Shown here piece after piece: positions 46,380 to 59,366 of a DNA stretch of 64,000 nucleotides. Origin of the DNA: Leptodactylus fallax. Taxonomy: Eukaryota; Chordata; Amphibia; Anura; Leptodactylidae. The stretch spans positions 744,001-808,000 of the forward strand of contig CAMRHE010000356.1 in assembly GCA_947044405.1 (NCBI GenBank), in the 5' to 3' direction. Position 1 is the first letter of the stretch, and the number at the start of each line of letters is the position of its first letter. Both the position numbers and the translations under genes were made by a program. The notes beneath the pieces are model-generated. The model searched no databases. It worked only from the letters and a program-made list of their open reading frames with translations, and had not been told where the DNA came from.

Positions 46380-49300
46380 AAATTTACTGCTTCCCATCTA
46401 CTGGGTGTTCAACTAAAAAATGAAGCATTGGTAACTATGGACTCTCAGTATTTTCAATACACAACTTCTAATGTCTTGTGGTTTTCTTGCAGATAATCTT
46501 TTATATTACCTCCCATGCTCAAAAATATTGATTGCAAGTTATTTGGCTTTCTGAAAAAGGTACGACAGTTTGTTCACATACTATAGCCTATGAGCCTTGC
46601 AAGGAAGGTGCGTTTACATCCTCCTTAAGAGCCAGGCACATGACTATAATTTTGGTCCATATGCTATCTGGTATTATTAGTCCGTAATAGATAGCATATG
46701 GACCCACTGATTTCTTTAGCACCATAGACACATCCGTAGTTTTTTAAGATCCTTGCGTAGGCCGTAGGACCAAGCTGCAAAATATTAAGGTCCTATTTAT
46801 GTTGTGTGTTTTTTTTTTTTTTTTTTGGTTTTGTTTTTATGCAGCTAGGCTTACCTATTGTAATGATAGGGTCTGTGGAAAAAAAAAAAGTCTACAGTCA
46901 TGTGCATGAAGTGTTATTCATCAGTAGTAGAGTTGACTAACATCAACAAAGGGTTACTGGCTGTCCTATAAAACCCTACCTCTCTAATGTAGAGCGAGTT
47001 GTGTCCAAATTGAGTTGTGTTTTTCCTGTTCATTCATGTGGCGTCTGGTATAGTAAATATGTGCCATGTGCAAGTTTATAGTTTCATCAAGGCACTGAAG
47101 AAACATTACCTAGAACTTCTGAGCAAATGACCCACAGCTGCCAAAACCTTGAACAGTGAAAGAAATGTGTTTTTAAGCCTCGCGTGCAGATCAAGTGTGT
47201 TTTTCAGGAAATATCTGAGTTTTCACAAGCAAAGAATTTAAAACATACATATTTCTAGGCCGATTTGCCCTCTTTTTGTTTGTTTACATGTATATTTTAT
47301 GTGCTTGTTAAGCACTGTTTAATTTATGAATAAATTTTTAATTTGGTTATTTAAATGGGGTTTAGGTGTGCCTGACATCTGTCTCTTTACCTTGCTCCTC
47401 CTTTCTGTATGGGGTGCTATTGTGTTCATTCCTTTCGATACTACAGCAGTACTATGATCTCCAACCGCAGCATGTCAATTCATGTTGTGGTTTTTTTTAA
47501 CTCAGATTTCACCAATTCCAGTGCATAGGGGGAAATCGGCAGCAATTTGCAGCAAGATCTCCGACAAAATCTGTTTGCAACACAAGCGGATCCTGACAGA
47601 TACTTTACAGGTTTTTCCATGGTAATGTGCAAAATCCTCAGCAGAAACTCAACTGCATCTGGATGTTACCTCATCGCACACACTTTTTGTGGCTTTTTTT
47701 TTCTTGGTTTTGTAAAAAAAAAAAAAAAAAAGCTTCTACGATTGTCTTGCAATGTTGCAGGGTTTTATTTTTCCAATAAAGAAGCCTATGGGGAAAAAAA
47801 ATGACAGGAAAAAAAACCTTGCCGCATTATGGGGAAAAAAAATTCACCATGCATCCAGAGGATACAAAAAAAAGGTAAAAAAAAGTGTGTTGGCCATTTT
47901 TAGAACACACTTATTTCAGTGTGTCTATTCCCATGGCCAATTTTTTGATGGTCCTTTTCAACAGACTGAAAAAATAGAGCATGTCCCATTTTAGTCAATT
48001 TTAACAGATCCCTCAAAATACTTAAGTTTACGAGTGATCTATGAAAACTGATACCCCATGGATGAAAAACATCTGTGAAAAAAATTTTGTCTGTTTTTCT
48101 TGGCGCTTCTTTTTCAGTGTTTTTGTAGCCTTATCAAAAAAAAAAAAAAAAGGCATTAGCTGAGAGGACAAAATGGAAGAGAGACCATGAGACAAGTTGA
48201 TATTATCAACTAGATCTAATTTTTAGTCTGAGAAAGGAGACCATGCTGGTATTCTATAACATGATCAGTTATGGTGGTATTATGGGTAGGGTGGTAGACC
48301 GAGATGAGGGAAAAGACATAGTGCTATAGAGAGCTTTGTGGGTGACAGTTGTAAGTTTTAGTAGAATGGGTACAGACATTGGTGTAGTGGTTAGACAGAA
48401 AGATGAACCTGTTTATTTTGACCCTTATTGTGCCACATTACTTCTATCTATTATATCTTTAGTTTAATGCATACATAAACTCTCATACACCCAATGGCAT
48501 ATATGTATGATGGGTGCCAATCTTTTTTTTTTTTTTTTCAGTTCGTTTTATGTATCCGGTGTGAGCTCAGCTTCACTGGCTGTATCCAATAAAGGCAACT
48601 GGGGATTGGACAGGTTGGGTTTTCACCACTCCTAAGTAGCCTATACACAGTAGATGTATGTCATATTAATCTGCTGATTCCGTAATGTGTGTGGGGTCAT
48701 CCAAATTGTCCCACTCACTGATGGCAGATGTTGGCCCTGATAAAGATCGAGCAGTTTGGTTCCATCTGCTCAATCCATCTGTTCAAGATGTATGTCTGGC
48801 AGCAGTTTTATCCCCTCTCTTATACAGTACACATCCCAAGTCTAGCCGCGCCTGCGTGTGTATAGGGGAGTCAGGTGAGATAGCTGTTGCCCAAATGAGT
48901 GTATGGCCAGATTTAAGCTTTACTTCCTTTATAATAAGTGGCACTATTTGATGACACAAAATATATTTTAATGACATAGATTATGTGTAGTTCCAAGGCA
49001 TATAGGAAGCGATTAAAGGGCCACACCTAATATACTGTGAAGGTGCATTTAGTAAAAGGCTCCACTAATATTCATTGACATAAGAAAATGTTGGGGTTAT
49101 CAGGTCATCCTCTCTCAATTCTATAAAATTCTGATAACATATAGCTGCATTCAACTGCACAGCAATAGAAGATAAGATAAACTTTAGGTTTAGTATCCTT
49201 TTTATTGTGCTGTGTACTATGATCCTGTATAGATCTGTCTGGAGTATGAACTGCCAGTCACTGATCAAAGAGAATGGTTAGTCTGTGGTCACCCGTAGGG

Positions 49301-50219
49301 CTTGAAAGGGCCAGTGTTTCCAGTGGCCGGATATCACCTGAACAAGGTCGTGGTTAAATCTTTAATTGGTGAAGTCACTTGTAGGCCAGGAAGGCAGTGA
49401 GTAGCAGTATTTGTTTGTGCTCTCCACCAAGTCTTGATCATTTCCTTTCCATTCCTCCCATGAATGAGGTGACAGCTTGTTTTTCTAGACTCTGATTGTC
49501 ACATGATTATAGCTCTGTCATTTTAGACGCAACATCTGTTTTTCAATGGATCCAATGTTTACAAATTATCAACAGATGGGTGGACTGGAGCACAAATAGG
49601 TCAGGCAACTTGTGCAAGGTCAAAGGGGAACTCAGGAAGAGGGAATCATCGGCTTATGCTGCCTGCTGATTCTCACATACAGGCTCTTTTTTTTTTTTTT
49701 ATCACAATACAATGGAACATTTTATGCTGCGACAGACAGAAGTCCATGAGATATGTCCACTGATTTATTTCAGACCCTTCTATTCTTTCAAATATAATGC
49801 CTTAAGAATGAGATGGTAAATTTTAATTTTTGCGTAATAAACACCCAGAAAGATATTTTTGTTGTCCATTGTGCAATGGTATTGTCAAGTTAAAATTTGC
49901 TACATGTGTGCATGCATACGTATATATATCTTTTGCATCACAATGGGAGACTACATCACTACCTAGTGAGAAGAGACATACTTTGAAGTTCCTGGGCCTC
50001 AGTACAAAATCTGATACGGGACCTCCACCTACCTTATTCCATTTAGAATAGTTGTATATGTCATGTGGCAGAGGGACCTTAGGGATCGCCTCAGGGTCCT
50101 GGGCCTGGTAGTGACTGCTACCTCTGCACACTCTGTTGCTATGCCCTGATAGTGAGAGTTAGATCCATATCAGAATTCTAATATATGTGAGATCTAATTT
50201 TACGTAGTTATCTTTTTCT
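46380..50219. other. EFL1: Intron sequence with old repeat debris
   Basis: A 16-bp perfect hairpin lies at 46654-46704. 47,480-48,130 has MITE-like words and several poly-A runs. No exon is supported; short open frames here lack splice context. Confidence 0.4.
46654..46704. repeat. 16-bp perfect hairpin
   Basis: GGTCCATATGCTATCT (46654-46669) and its exact reverse complement (46689-46704) separated by 19 bases, which can extend the stem through TATTA/TAATA. Probably a MITE remnant. Confidence 0.8.
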
Positions 50220-50221
50220 TA

Positions 50222-50638
50222 GGGTGGATTCACACTTGCGCTTGAGTCCGTCCGCTGCCAATCCGAGTGAAAATCTCGGGAAACTGGATAGGCATCAGAT
50301 AGCGACAGGTTAGCGACGCATTGCTTAAAAACCCATTCTTTTGAATGGGTTTTTAAAGCAATGTGCGGGTGTGCGCTTACACCCTCTGCGCAGCGAAGCC
50401 ATTTTTTTTCGTTGGACATGAAGTCCTGCATGTCCGACTTTGTTTCCGACGAAAAAACTGGATTCGTGGCGCAGAGGGTGTAAGCGCACACCCGCGCATT
50501 GCTTTAAAAACCCATTCAAATGAATGGGTTTTTAAGCAATGCGTCGCTAACCTGTCGCTATCCGATGCCTATCCAGTTTCCCGAGATTTTCACTCGGATT
50601 GGCAGCAGACGGACTCAAGCGCAAGTGTGAACCCACCC
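50222..50638. mobile_element. Near-perfect 417-bp palindromic MITE
   Basis: The element is one long inverted repeat: arms of about 185 bp meet at a short centre near 50,425-50,440. Over the outer 165 bp only about five mismatches were counted by eye, several of them transitions. Flanked by TA on each side (50220-50221, 50639-50640); ends GGGTGG.TTCACACTTGCG. Each arm has its own small hairpin (AAAACCCATTC…GAATGGGTTTT). The symmetry explains why both strands give the same apparent protein. High arm identity suggests a recent insertion. Confidence 0.9.
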
Positions 50639-50640
50639 TA

Positions 50641-53600
50641 ATTCAATTGCTTTCCTGTTCTTCAGGGTTTTTTTTTTGTTTTTTTTTACAGTTGATCACA
50701 ATTTTTATATTGCTGATCATTATTGTACTAGAAAAGATTTTACTACCTCAATACATTGTTGAAAACTTCAATAAAAATGTATTCATTCAAAAAAGAAATA
50801 AGAAAGAAAGAAATGCAAGAGTGAATATGTGATTTTTTCAGACCATAATGCAATGTGTAATACAGAAGTGTATTTTGGGGCTGTTTGATACTGTATGTTT
50901 TAAGGTTAGGCCACACAGAATAGGTCCAATGCGTGATTCCGAAATTCCTAGGCATTGCAAAGGTTGAAAACCATGGCCAAACTCATAGCAATAGTTGACG
51001 AACTGTTCAAAACCCCCAGTACAAGTCACTTTGCCTTTGAGGGATGGAAAGGGAGGAGAAAGGAGGGGAATAAAATGGAAAGGATTGGAGCAAAATGGCA
51101 CGTTGCTGGATATGTGACCAGCTTTTCTATATAAATTTAAAGTTGGTTTTGCACATGTAACAGAATTCATCTGACAGCTATTCCTCCCAACATCCCCATT
51201 CAATTACATTCTTCCATACATGTCCTGCTAAAATTGGCAGGTTCGGCTGACTTCTCTTATGAATATGGGTATCTCTAGTCCGCAGCAAATCGCTTTAAGT
51301 AACAGTACCGTTAGCAGCTGCTCTGGTGGACCCATTTGTTCTATGTATTACATAACCAGCCACTCAAAGCTGTTGTTATACTGCATTTACCCTGTAGGAG
51401 AAGTACAGGGAAAATGTAAAGCCAGTGACATCTTCCTTGAGCAAAATCTGTTTTGGAACCATGATCAGTTGGTTGCCATGGTAGCTATTATCACAAAGGA
51501 TAACTTTAAAGTAGGCCGATGTGCCGTTTTCTTTTTTGCTTCTATTTTTATTGGTTTTCTCTTTTTTATGTACATGGTAAGTTCCAGCTTTATTTGTATT
51601 ATTGTCTCCTCCGGTCTCTTCTGTGGTATTGATGTAGACAGTAATGTTGATTTAGTGGTAATTTCTATCTGCTACCCATCAATGTAGTCGTCACCTTTTC
51701 TATACCTGACTTCAAATATCATTTAAAACCATTAAATGTGTTTAATCAAAATCATTACAAGAGCTTAATGGAGGTGAGTCACAAAATTGTCGCAATTTAA
51801 CGGTATTAAATTATGTCTACTCTATCTTTCCTTAATTTTCCACAAATTATATGTCAGTATAGATTAATGAATAAAAGTAAAAGTCTATGACTATGCGGAG
51901 AAGGTAAGAAAATATATGTTTTAAATAACTAGTAAGAGGTAATTTCCCGTTTTATGCTAGTACGTGCCGCAAAGGAAAAATACTTTCCATTGTGACATTT
52001 CATCAGTAAGCTATACTGTGATAGGAATTTATGTTGGATTTTTAAAGAAACAGTGACCCCATACTTTGCTGTTTATCATTATCTGGCTAGATACAATTTT
52101 TAGAAGAAAAAAATTGAAAAAAAAAACAAACTGAGATTTAAAACACACCACCATTTTATATATTAATAAATATTGAAAACAACTTTTTCTAAAGGGTGAT
52201 ATGATACATTATAGGAAATTCCAGCTTAATTGATTATTATATACATAGTAAATATATTTGTGGGGGGTTGTAATGATCCCTGAGATGCTGGTGTTAACAC
52301 CATCACTATTGCTCGGATGTCATAATTTATGCAGCTATTTATATTGATGTAATTTAATAAAAGGCATTGTAGTAGTGCGGAATGGGACCTACAGATATAA
52401 CATTTTTTGTTTCCTATGGACCCCCATAGTACCTGACACTAGGAACCACTGTCTCAGTAGTGCCAGACTATCAGATTTACAATATAATCTGATTTGAGAC
52501 TATTTTTGTCCAATACAGGATTTGCAGGTTTCCTGGGCCATTGGTTGCCTGACTAAAGCTCCATTCAAGTGAATGGACTGGCCGCATTTACCTGCACAGA
52601 CAGGTGCCTGGGACTGTTGCCATGCATGTAAAAATTGTGAAGGGGAAGTACTGGTGAATCAGGGCTGAGGCTAATACATTCTCAGGATCAGTGAGAGTCC
52701 CAATAGTTAGGTCGCTTTATCAGATGGGAACTCCTAAATCAAAGAGAATGGTAAAAGACATTAGTTAAAATTAACACGTATGAGTGTTTGTGCGTGTGTG
52801 TATATATATCATACTCCATTACAACAATTAATTGGAATAGATCAGCATTTTTATATGGAAGACCTATAGCAATTCTTCAGTGGTTCTCTAGTGTGACACA
52901 TGAAAGTGGTTTACACACCTAAAGGCAAGTATCAGACAAAACATATCACGAGTTAGCATTTCGGCCTACAGTGAATTCATGTTAATGGAGTAAATGTAAC
53001 CCATCACCCTTCCCTAGGGCAATGACAAGTACTGAGTACATAGTGTGTGTAATGGAGGTGTAATACCACTTTGACATCTCTACCTGTCTTAATTCTCCTC
53101 TGGGCCAGTAATGGTACGTTTAGCATATTAGCTGGACATCCTTTACATTCTTTGTCCTCTGCTTGTTTTTTGACCTTGGGCGATGACAGCTTCCCTTGTA
53201 TATTGTCTCTTTGTTGTTGTTGTAAATAGTTGACAACTATGCTATATTGCCATTGTTTTGTCATCTTATGTCTGCTCTCTGTTTCCTATAGCACTCTGTA
53301 TAGCCTCATGTGTGACCAGTATTAGCAGTTTGGAGAGCTCATGTATGGGAAGGTTTCTGGAACTATACAGCACTCTCGGTTTACACAATTTTATTTTTCC
53401 CTAGATGCAAGATTTAGTTTATCCTTTAAGATGTTCCCAAACACCTACATTTGTTTCTGTCAAATAGATTCTCAGAAGTATCTTAGTTTGTTTTGCTTTT
53501 GGCCCTGGAGATTTCTATAGGCCATCACTTTCAGCTCATTCTTTATGGTGGGAAAACCTACTGAATTTTGTCATACAATTTCAGTGAAAACGATTGGATC

Positions 53601-54899
53601 TATAAGTTGTAGTACCAATATATCTGTGGAAGTGTTAAAGTGAAGTTAGCTCACTCTTAATCACTGTATCTGAAAGGTGAGTATTTAGGGTTAGTTCACA
53701 CATCACAATTTTGTTGCATCATTTTTTATGACCAAAAATCAGCTCTCTTCATCTGAGGAGTGTTGTTTTGGTGACAAGCACATGGTTTTCTGCAAATCTC
53801 ATACATGTGAACTGATCAGCCACAGGAATTTGTGCAACAAATATGTTATGTGGAATCCACCCTTACAATGATCATTGGAACACCGTGACATGTCTAGTGC
53901 AGGGCCTAAGGGGGAGACACAAACAGTCTCTCTTTTCTGTTCATTTATTCCCCATGCCATGCACCTCCCCCTCAGCTCCAGCAAAGGACATTAACAGTAT
54001 AGTATCTGTTTTTGGCCAGTGTTCCTTTACAGAGAAAGTCCAGTTGAAATGATCCTATTATATGTATAATACTATATGTCTGTGCTCCATGAACACCATT
54101 TAAGATGACTGTCTGCTGAACACTTGTTTGGCCAACAGCTATATCTCCGGGATCCCCTACACCATATGCTTGTTTGGCTCATCTGGCCAGTGGGGGTCCA
54201 ACCTCCAGGACCCCCATCAATCACGAAAAGGGGGTTCCATTCCCCTGTCTAAATGGATCCACAGGCCAAGCATCCGCATTGCTGCTCCATTCATTCTCTA
54301 TGGTATTACTAGAGATAGCTGTATGTATCTTCAACAGTTCCTTAGATAGTGAATGTAGTATTACACATGCTCGGCCTACCACTCCTTTCGGAGGAAGAAC
54401 AGGATCCCTTCTTTAATGATCGTGGGGGTTCCAGTGGCCAGAGTTCACTGATCAACATGTTATCCACTACCCTGTAGACGGGTACTAACATTAAAACTTG
54501 GACTGACCACTTTAAGATCAAATGGTTTGGACATGTTAAAACACAAGATCCCTGATGTCTCATTGCTTGGCATCTGCTGATGGTGTAGGGTTAAGACTCC
54601 CCCATACACATTCGGTGGCCAGTCATTCCATCCAAAATCTAAAGTATATGGCAACCTTTCATAACATACCAGGATTCTTTCTATGGCCGCAGTCATTTTT
54701 TTCAGGTCGATGCATGTATGTAGTTGCAGATGGAGCTTTGTGCGATTATGGCCAAATCTTGGGTTTTATGGAGACGTATATATGTGTGGTGGGCTAGACT
54801 CTCACATTTGTGATGAGCGCAGTAGTCATTTCTGGTGGGGGAGGCATAGAGTAGGCCATCTTATCAGCCCCCTGTTTATGTGTAGTATATGATTTAACG
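50641..54899. other. EFL1: Intron sequence with decayed TTAA-type fragments
   Basis: 52,490-52,730 and 54,110-54,525 carry typical MITE words (e.g. CATTCAAGTGAATGGACTGG; CCAGTGGGGGTCCAACCTCC) without clean ends. The open frame at 51,259-51,687 has no splice context or family resemblance. No exon is supported. Confidence 0.4.
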
Positions 54900-55330
54900 G
54901 CTCTTGGTGATTTCTAACTAACTGCATGGCGGAGTCTGCAGCACTTTGGTCTTTTTTCAGGGCAGAGAGCCTGATTCTCTCTAAACAAACAACACTGATA
55001 AGTGGTGATAAATCTGAGTGCAGACAGCTTTGTTTGGCAGCTTATTTCATTAACTCCTGGTTTCAGCCGGTAAACTTCAAGAATTAAGGAGAGGGATGAC
55101 AGCTCCTTATTCCCTAGAATATTTAAGTGTTGATGTCATCAGTTTAGCGAGATAAGGATTCTTGGGACAGATGTGCTCTGCTTCCTTTACAATGTGGGAG
55201 AGGTTGAAATTTAAACAGTCCTAATTTTGTTTGCTTCTATTTTTACGACAGAGCTAAATTATTCTTAAAGCCTCTTTTGTGCCTGATATGTCTGGAGAAA
55301 TGTGAGCTGAGTCTAGAGGTTGGCGAGCAG
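54900..55330. promoter_or_regulatory. Candidate conserved non-coding stretch
   Basis: Non-repetitive, no open frame, dense in motifs such as AAACAAACAACACTGATAAG (forkhead- and GATA-like words) and GATGTCATCAGTTTAGCGAG. Looks like conserved non-coding DNA by texture only; inference. Confidence 0.2.
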
Positions 55331-56203
55331 AGATATAGCACGTATGTTTTTTTGTGTGTGTGACTTTGTGCTAGTCATTTGTTTTTTTTTCCCATATATT
55401 TTTGGCTACTTAGGAATTGCAGCAGAAGAGCCCTAATAAATTTATTGTATTTGTTTTTATTTTATTAGTGTATGGGATATAAATGATTGTCACTAGTTAC
55501 TGAAAGCTTTCAAAGCAAAGAGCTGTTTTTATTACATTGGCTTATGAGAAATATGCCCTTTACAAAATTTTATACAGAACTAAAGTTCTGGGCCCCAGAG
55601 TTAATAAACTGAGGGCATGGTTATGGTGCCCTGCCTTATTTACTAGTGATTTAAAGGAGTTTTCCTAGATTAAAAAAATATAAATAGCAATAGGGAATGG
55701 GAAAAATAAAAGATAAAAACCTATAATTACATCTTCCATTGGCAGATATTCTTTCAGTTATATTCCTGCTACGCTAGCATCAGAACATTTCTATGTAATA
55801 AGTGCTGCCACCTTAAGGCCAGTTTCACATGGAGTTCTGCCTCAGGTTTCTCTTCATTTTCCATCCCTCTGGCTCCTTAACGTGAGGCTTTTTCTTGCTG
55901 ATTCGGTTCAGATGAATATGCTTAATCCTTGGGGTCTCTTGTGTGAGCATTTGTCAAGATCGAGCAGGACATTGTCAGTCATTTTATGGATAGTAAGGTG
56001 TGTCCAAGTCATCTGGCCTGTTTCTTAACATTGTGGTAAAACAAAAGTATCTCTGCTATTACAGCAAGTTGCTTTACTGTACGCACAAATTTATTGGAAA
56101 TAGCCATTTGTGAAAAAAATCTAAGCGGGAGTATGAGTCAGAGAGTCTGATTCAGAAGTTTTGGGCCATAAAAATAAAACAAATAATTTCTCCCAAGATT
56201 AAC
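55331..56203. other. EFL1: Intron sequence with repeat fragments
   Basis: A TTAA-type left end starts near 55,656 (AGGAGTTTTCCTAG). 55,818-55,985 is a relative of the decayed repeat at 21,915-22,200. No exon. Confidence 0.4.
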
Positions 56204-56207
56204 TTAA

Positions 56208-56650
56208 AGGGATTGTGACAAAATGTTGCCAAGTGAGGGGGACAAAGGGTGTTAAAATAAACCAAGGCTCATTACTAACGCTAGGTTCACACTAACGTTC
56301 GGGTTTTCGTTCTTTGGGTTTGCTTGGGGACCTGAAAAACGGAAACCCTATTCACTTAAAAAGCAGTTACCTGCGGACCCCATAGACTATAACGGGGTCC
56401 AACGGGTTTCCGCCCAAAAGTCCTGCGTGCATATCTCTATGCATATTTTAAGCAGAATGGGGGATGGAGTCCCTTAACGGTCACACAACGCTAGTATGAC
56501 CTCAGCCTTACTTATAAATACCCCACAGTCCTCCCCTCCGATCTTTGTTTACTTGGCTGTAGTCATGGTGCCAAGTCAGTACATGACCACTGTAGCCAGT
56601 AATTCATTGGCCTCGGCAGTAGGTATATGCAATATTTAAAAAAAATATGG
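56208..56650. mobile_element. TTAA-type element, left end, with a nested MITE
   Basis: Starts AGGGATTGTGACAAAATG after TTAA (56204-56207). It is interrupted at 56275-56507 by a family B MITE and resumes with CTTATAAATACCCCACAG. Right end not located, so the limit is approximate. Confidence 0.55.
56275..56507 (-). mobile_element. TTA-type MITE family B, nested, 233 bp
   Basis: Flanked by TTA at 56272-56274 and 56508-56510. It matches 41611-41844 in length and content, in opposite orientation (CCCCATAGACTATAACGGGG; GCATATTTTAAGCAGAATG). The 3-bp TTA duplication suggests a PIF/Harbinger-type element. Confidence 0.8.
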
Positions 56651-57870
56651 AGTAAAGGATTGAGTTTTATTAATTGGTGAATGCAGCAATCTTATCTGAC
56701 TGCTGAAGATTTTTAGATTTGTATACCAACTGTGCTGTGTTGAACTGAGACCTGGGTTGTGGAGTGTGCTGGTGAGTTTTTCTCAAGTGCAACATGAACA
56801 GCACTTTAATGTATAGACACTTAAAGAGGAATTTATAAAATACTTTATGGCAGAAAACCGGCATACATAAATTTTGGTTCACGCTTCATATGATGTGAAC
56901 CTAGCCCAACTCGCTTAGAGGTGAATGGGGCTATGGAAACAGCTGAGCTGCTCTGTCTCTGTAGCTTCACAGTTTTGGAAACAGTGTTGCCAAATGTTTC
57001 TATAGCTCACTTTCACCTCTGTAGGAGTTACGGGAACAGAGTAGAGCAGCCCTCGGGGTCTGGTTTAAGGAGCCATTAATCCCAGCTCAGCAGTTATTTG
57101 GCGAGATAGGAATAGCCCTTTAAATCTGTGAGCGGTCATTAATTTGATGCATCTTATTTAAGCAGGCTTGTTTTTGGGTTGTTATGGCCTTGATACTCCT
57201 AGAACAAAAATCTAATCTATCCCAAAGGTCATGATTATATTTTCTTCAATTAGGTTTATGCTTGTGATCACACTTTACAGGCATCCCACTACACAGCACT
57301 TCTACTTTATTGGGATTACGTCAGTTTGGAAATTCCCTTTGTATTGCATTGTAGGGTGGAGATCTTTCAACATCTAATAATAGTTTGTCTTTGCTCAGTT
57401 TTTGTTTGTTGGGTTTTATCAGAATTTAGATTTATTTCCCTAATACTGGCAGCACATCAGGATTTCTGAAACATTGGATGTTGATTGAAATAATACTAAC
57501 AGATGTTGTTTTATCATTTATCTCAAGCTCTCTGTAGTCTCATTAAACTGGGGTAGAAAAACTTTAAAAAATGTCACTTTTTTATTGGAAATTTTGGATT
57601 TTTCTTTTAATTGGGTTTTCCTGGAAATTAAAAATAAGCCAGCTATGCATGGTAAGATTAGCATAACAAAAAGTTACTCCTTCTGCTACTGTGTTAGTGA
57701 TAGGCTAGAGGGGCATCGCAGAGCAATGAGCAGCTAGACAGCCTATGGAGCTGAGCAGTGGGGGAATCAGGCGGATCAGGAAGTGGTGAATAACTCCTGT
57801 TGTTGTGGTAACGCTCATGTTTACCTTGTTTATTTTGTAATGGTCTGGAACCCCTTTAAGTAAATCACTG
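56651..57870. other. EFL1: Intron sequence, nothing recognised
   Basis: No supported exon. A MITE-like tail may end near 57,858 (CCCCTTTAAG). Confidence 0.45.
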
Positions 57871-57875
57871 TTTAA

Positions 57876-58213
57876 AGGATTTATCCATATGTGATTGGTG
57901 GGTAGCTGACAGCCATCCCCCACATAGATGAGCTGTTTCAGGCCACTTCCAACACCTGTACAATACACTGCATGGAGTTGAAAACACTTGGCTTCATGCC
58001 CTGTATAGTGGCAGCGTACTGTTCTGCAGCTCAGTTCCTATTGACTTCAGTGGGAACTAAACTGTAGTAACTTGGCGTGGCTGCTTCCTTTCTCCGTGTA
58101 GTGACTGCTGAGAACGGTTTGTGGAGGTGCTAGGTGTCGGACCCCCACTTATTTAATATTGACAACCTATCCAAAGTGATGGCTCATCAGTATTAAAATC
58201 CTGGAAAATCCAT
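57876..58213. mobile_element. TTAA-type MITE, 338 bp
   Basis: Flanked by TTAA at 57872-57875 and 58214-58217. Left end AGGATTTATCCATATG and right end (reverse complement ATGGATTTTCCAGGAT) are imperfect inverted repeats. The interior carries GACTTCAGTGGGAACTAAAC and other words common to this MITE group. Confidence 0.75.
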
Positions 58214-58217
58214 TTAA

Positions 58218-59366
58218 TATGTTGCGTAGTCATATTATTATTTATATGGCACTGGTTGATTGGGATGTGGCAATACCAATTTTGTATAATATTTTTATTA
58301 ATAATTGTAAAGGGGAAGAATTTTCTTTAAACTTTTTTTTTCTGCAAAACCACTTAGGTGTTATGATGAGCTAGGTTGTGGAGGAGGGATTAGATGAGCA
58401 TATGACGTCCCTCGTCCTCCATATGTGACAATCTGTGAGCACGTATGCTCTCTGATTGATAAGAGGGGGTGAAAACCAAAGCCATGCCTGGCTATGATGT
58501 TTTCCTGCATGCTGCCACCTGCCTGCATCCCTCTTTCCTACTACACATAGTCTGAAGTAAGTACATGTATATGAAGTGCAAATACAGTATATGAAGCTGC
58601 CACTTTACTCTTCTGTAAATCAACATTCTATAAATCAGAGCGTGCTCTTACAACCTGTAGTAGCAGGTCCCCTCTGCAGGCCCAGTATGTCCAACTAGTC
58701 TTATTCAAAACTGTAATAAATTTAATAATGTATTAAATGCACTAGATCCACATGCCTTTGTCATAGGCAGTTACTAAGAAAATGACTAATAACGTTTTAA
58801 TCTTCCATTCACCAATGTAGAAACCGTATCCCAGTTTTCACATATGTTAATTACCTAATGTAACTGCTGTAACTTTATAGCTAAAGATGTAATAACTTTA
58901 GATATTTCCTTGCTATGACTTATTGATTGAAGCCATAATTACTTCACTTCTTGTGTGATCTGTTTTTTATCCATAGCTGCCTTCTTGAATTAGATATGGG
59001 ACAGTAGGTTTGAAGGCCATTGGAGTACAATAGAAAATATGTATTTGCTTAACAGAAAGCACAACATATGCTGCAGCTTTGCATCAGTGGATCAAAGAAA
59101 ACATGTGAAGGAAAGTAAATACATCCTGGGTGCCTTATAGGGATAGAAAGATTAAGATTATCTGGAAGGTTCACAACCATCATGGACAATTTAAAGACAG
59201 TGGCCCGCATTTAGTAATGGTTAACCTGAAAATGCCCCAGATTTACATGTGAAGCCACATCCAGTTGTCAAACAATTTGGAAAAATTTGACCAACGTTTT
59301 AGTACATTCTACGTTGGGATTGAGTTATTTCAGGACACTGAAGCAGTATTTAAGATTATTTGAGAT
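58218..59366. other. EFL1: Intron sequence, nothing recognised
   Basis: No supported exon or repeat. Confidence 0.45.

Noticed and set aside
50219..50641. Two opposite-strand frames giving almost the same protein (…VANLSLSDAYPVSRDFHSDW…)
   Set aside because: A direct result of the 417-bp palindrome; each arm is the reverse complement of the other. No coding evidence.
51259..51687. 142-codon plus-strand open frame
   Set aside because: Rich in F, I, S and V from AT-rich DNA, with no recognisable domain, no splice context and no match to the missing EFL1 segment.
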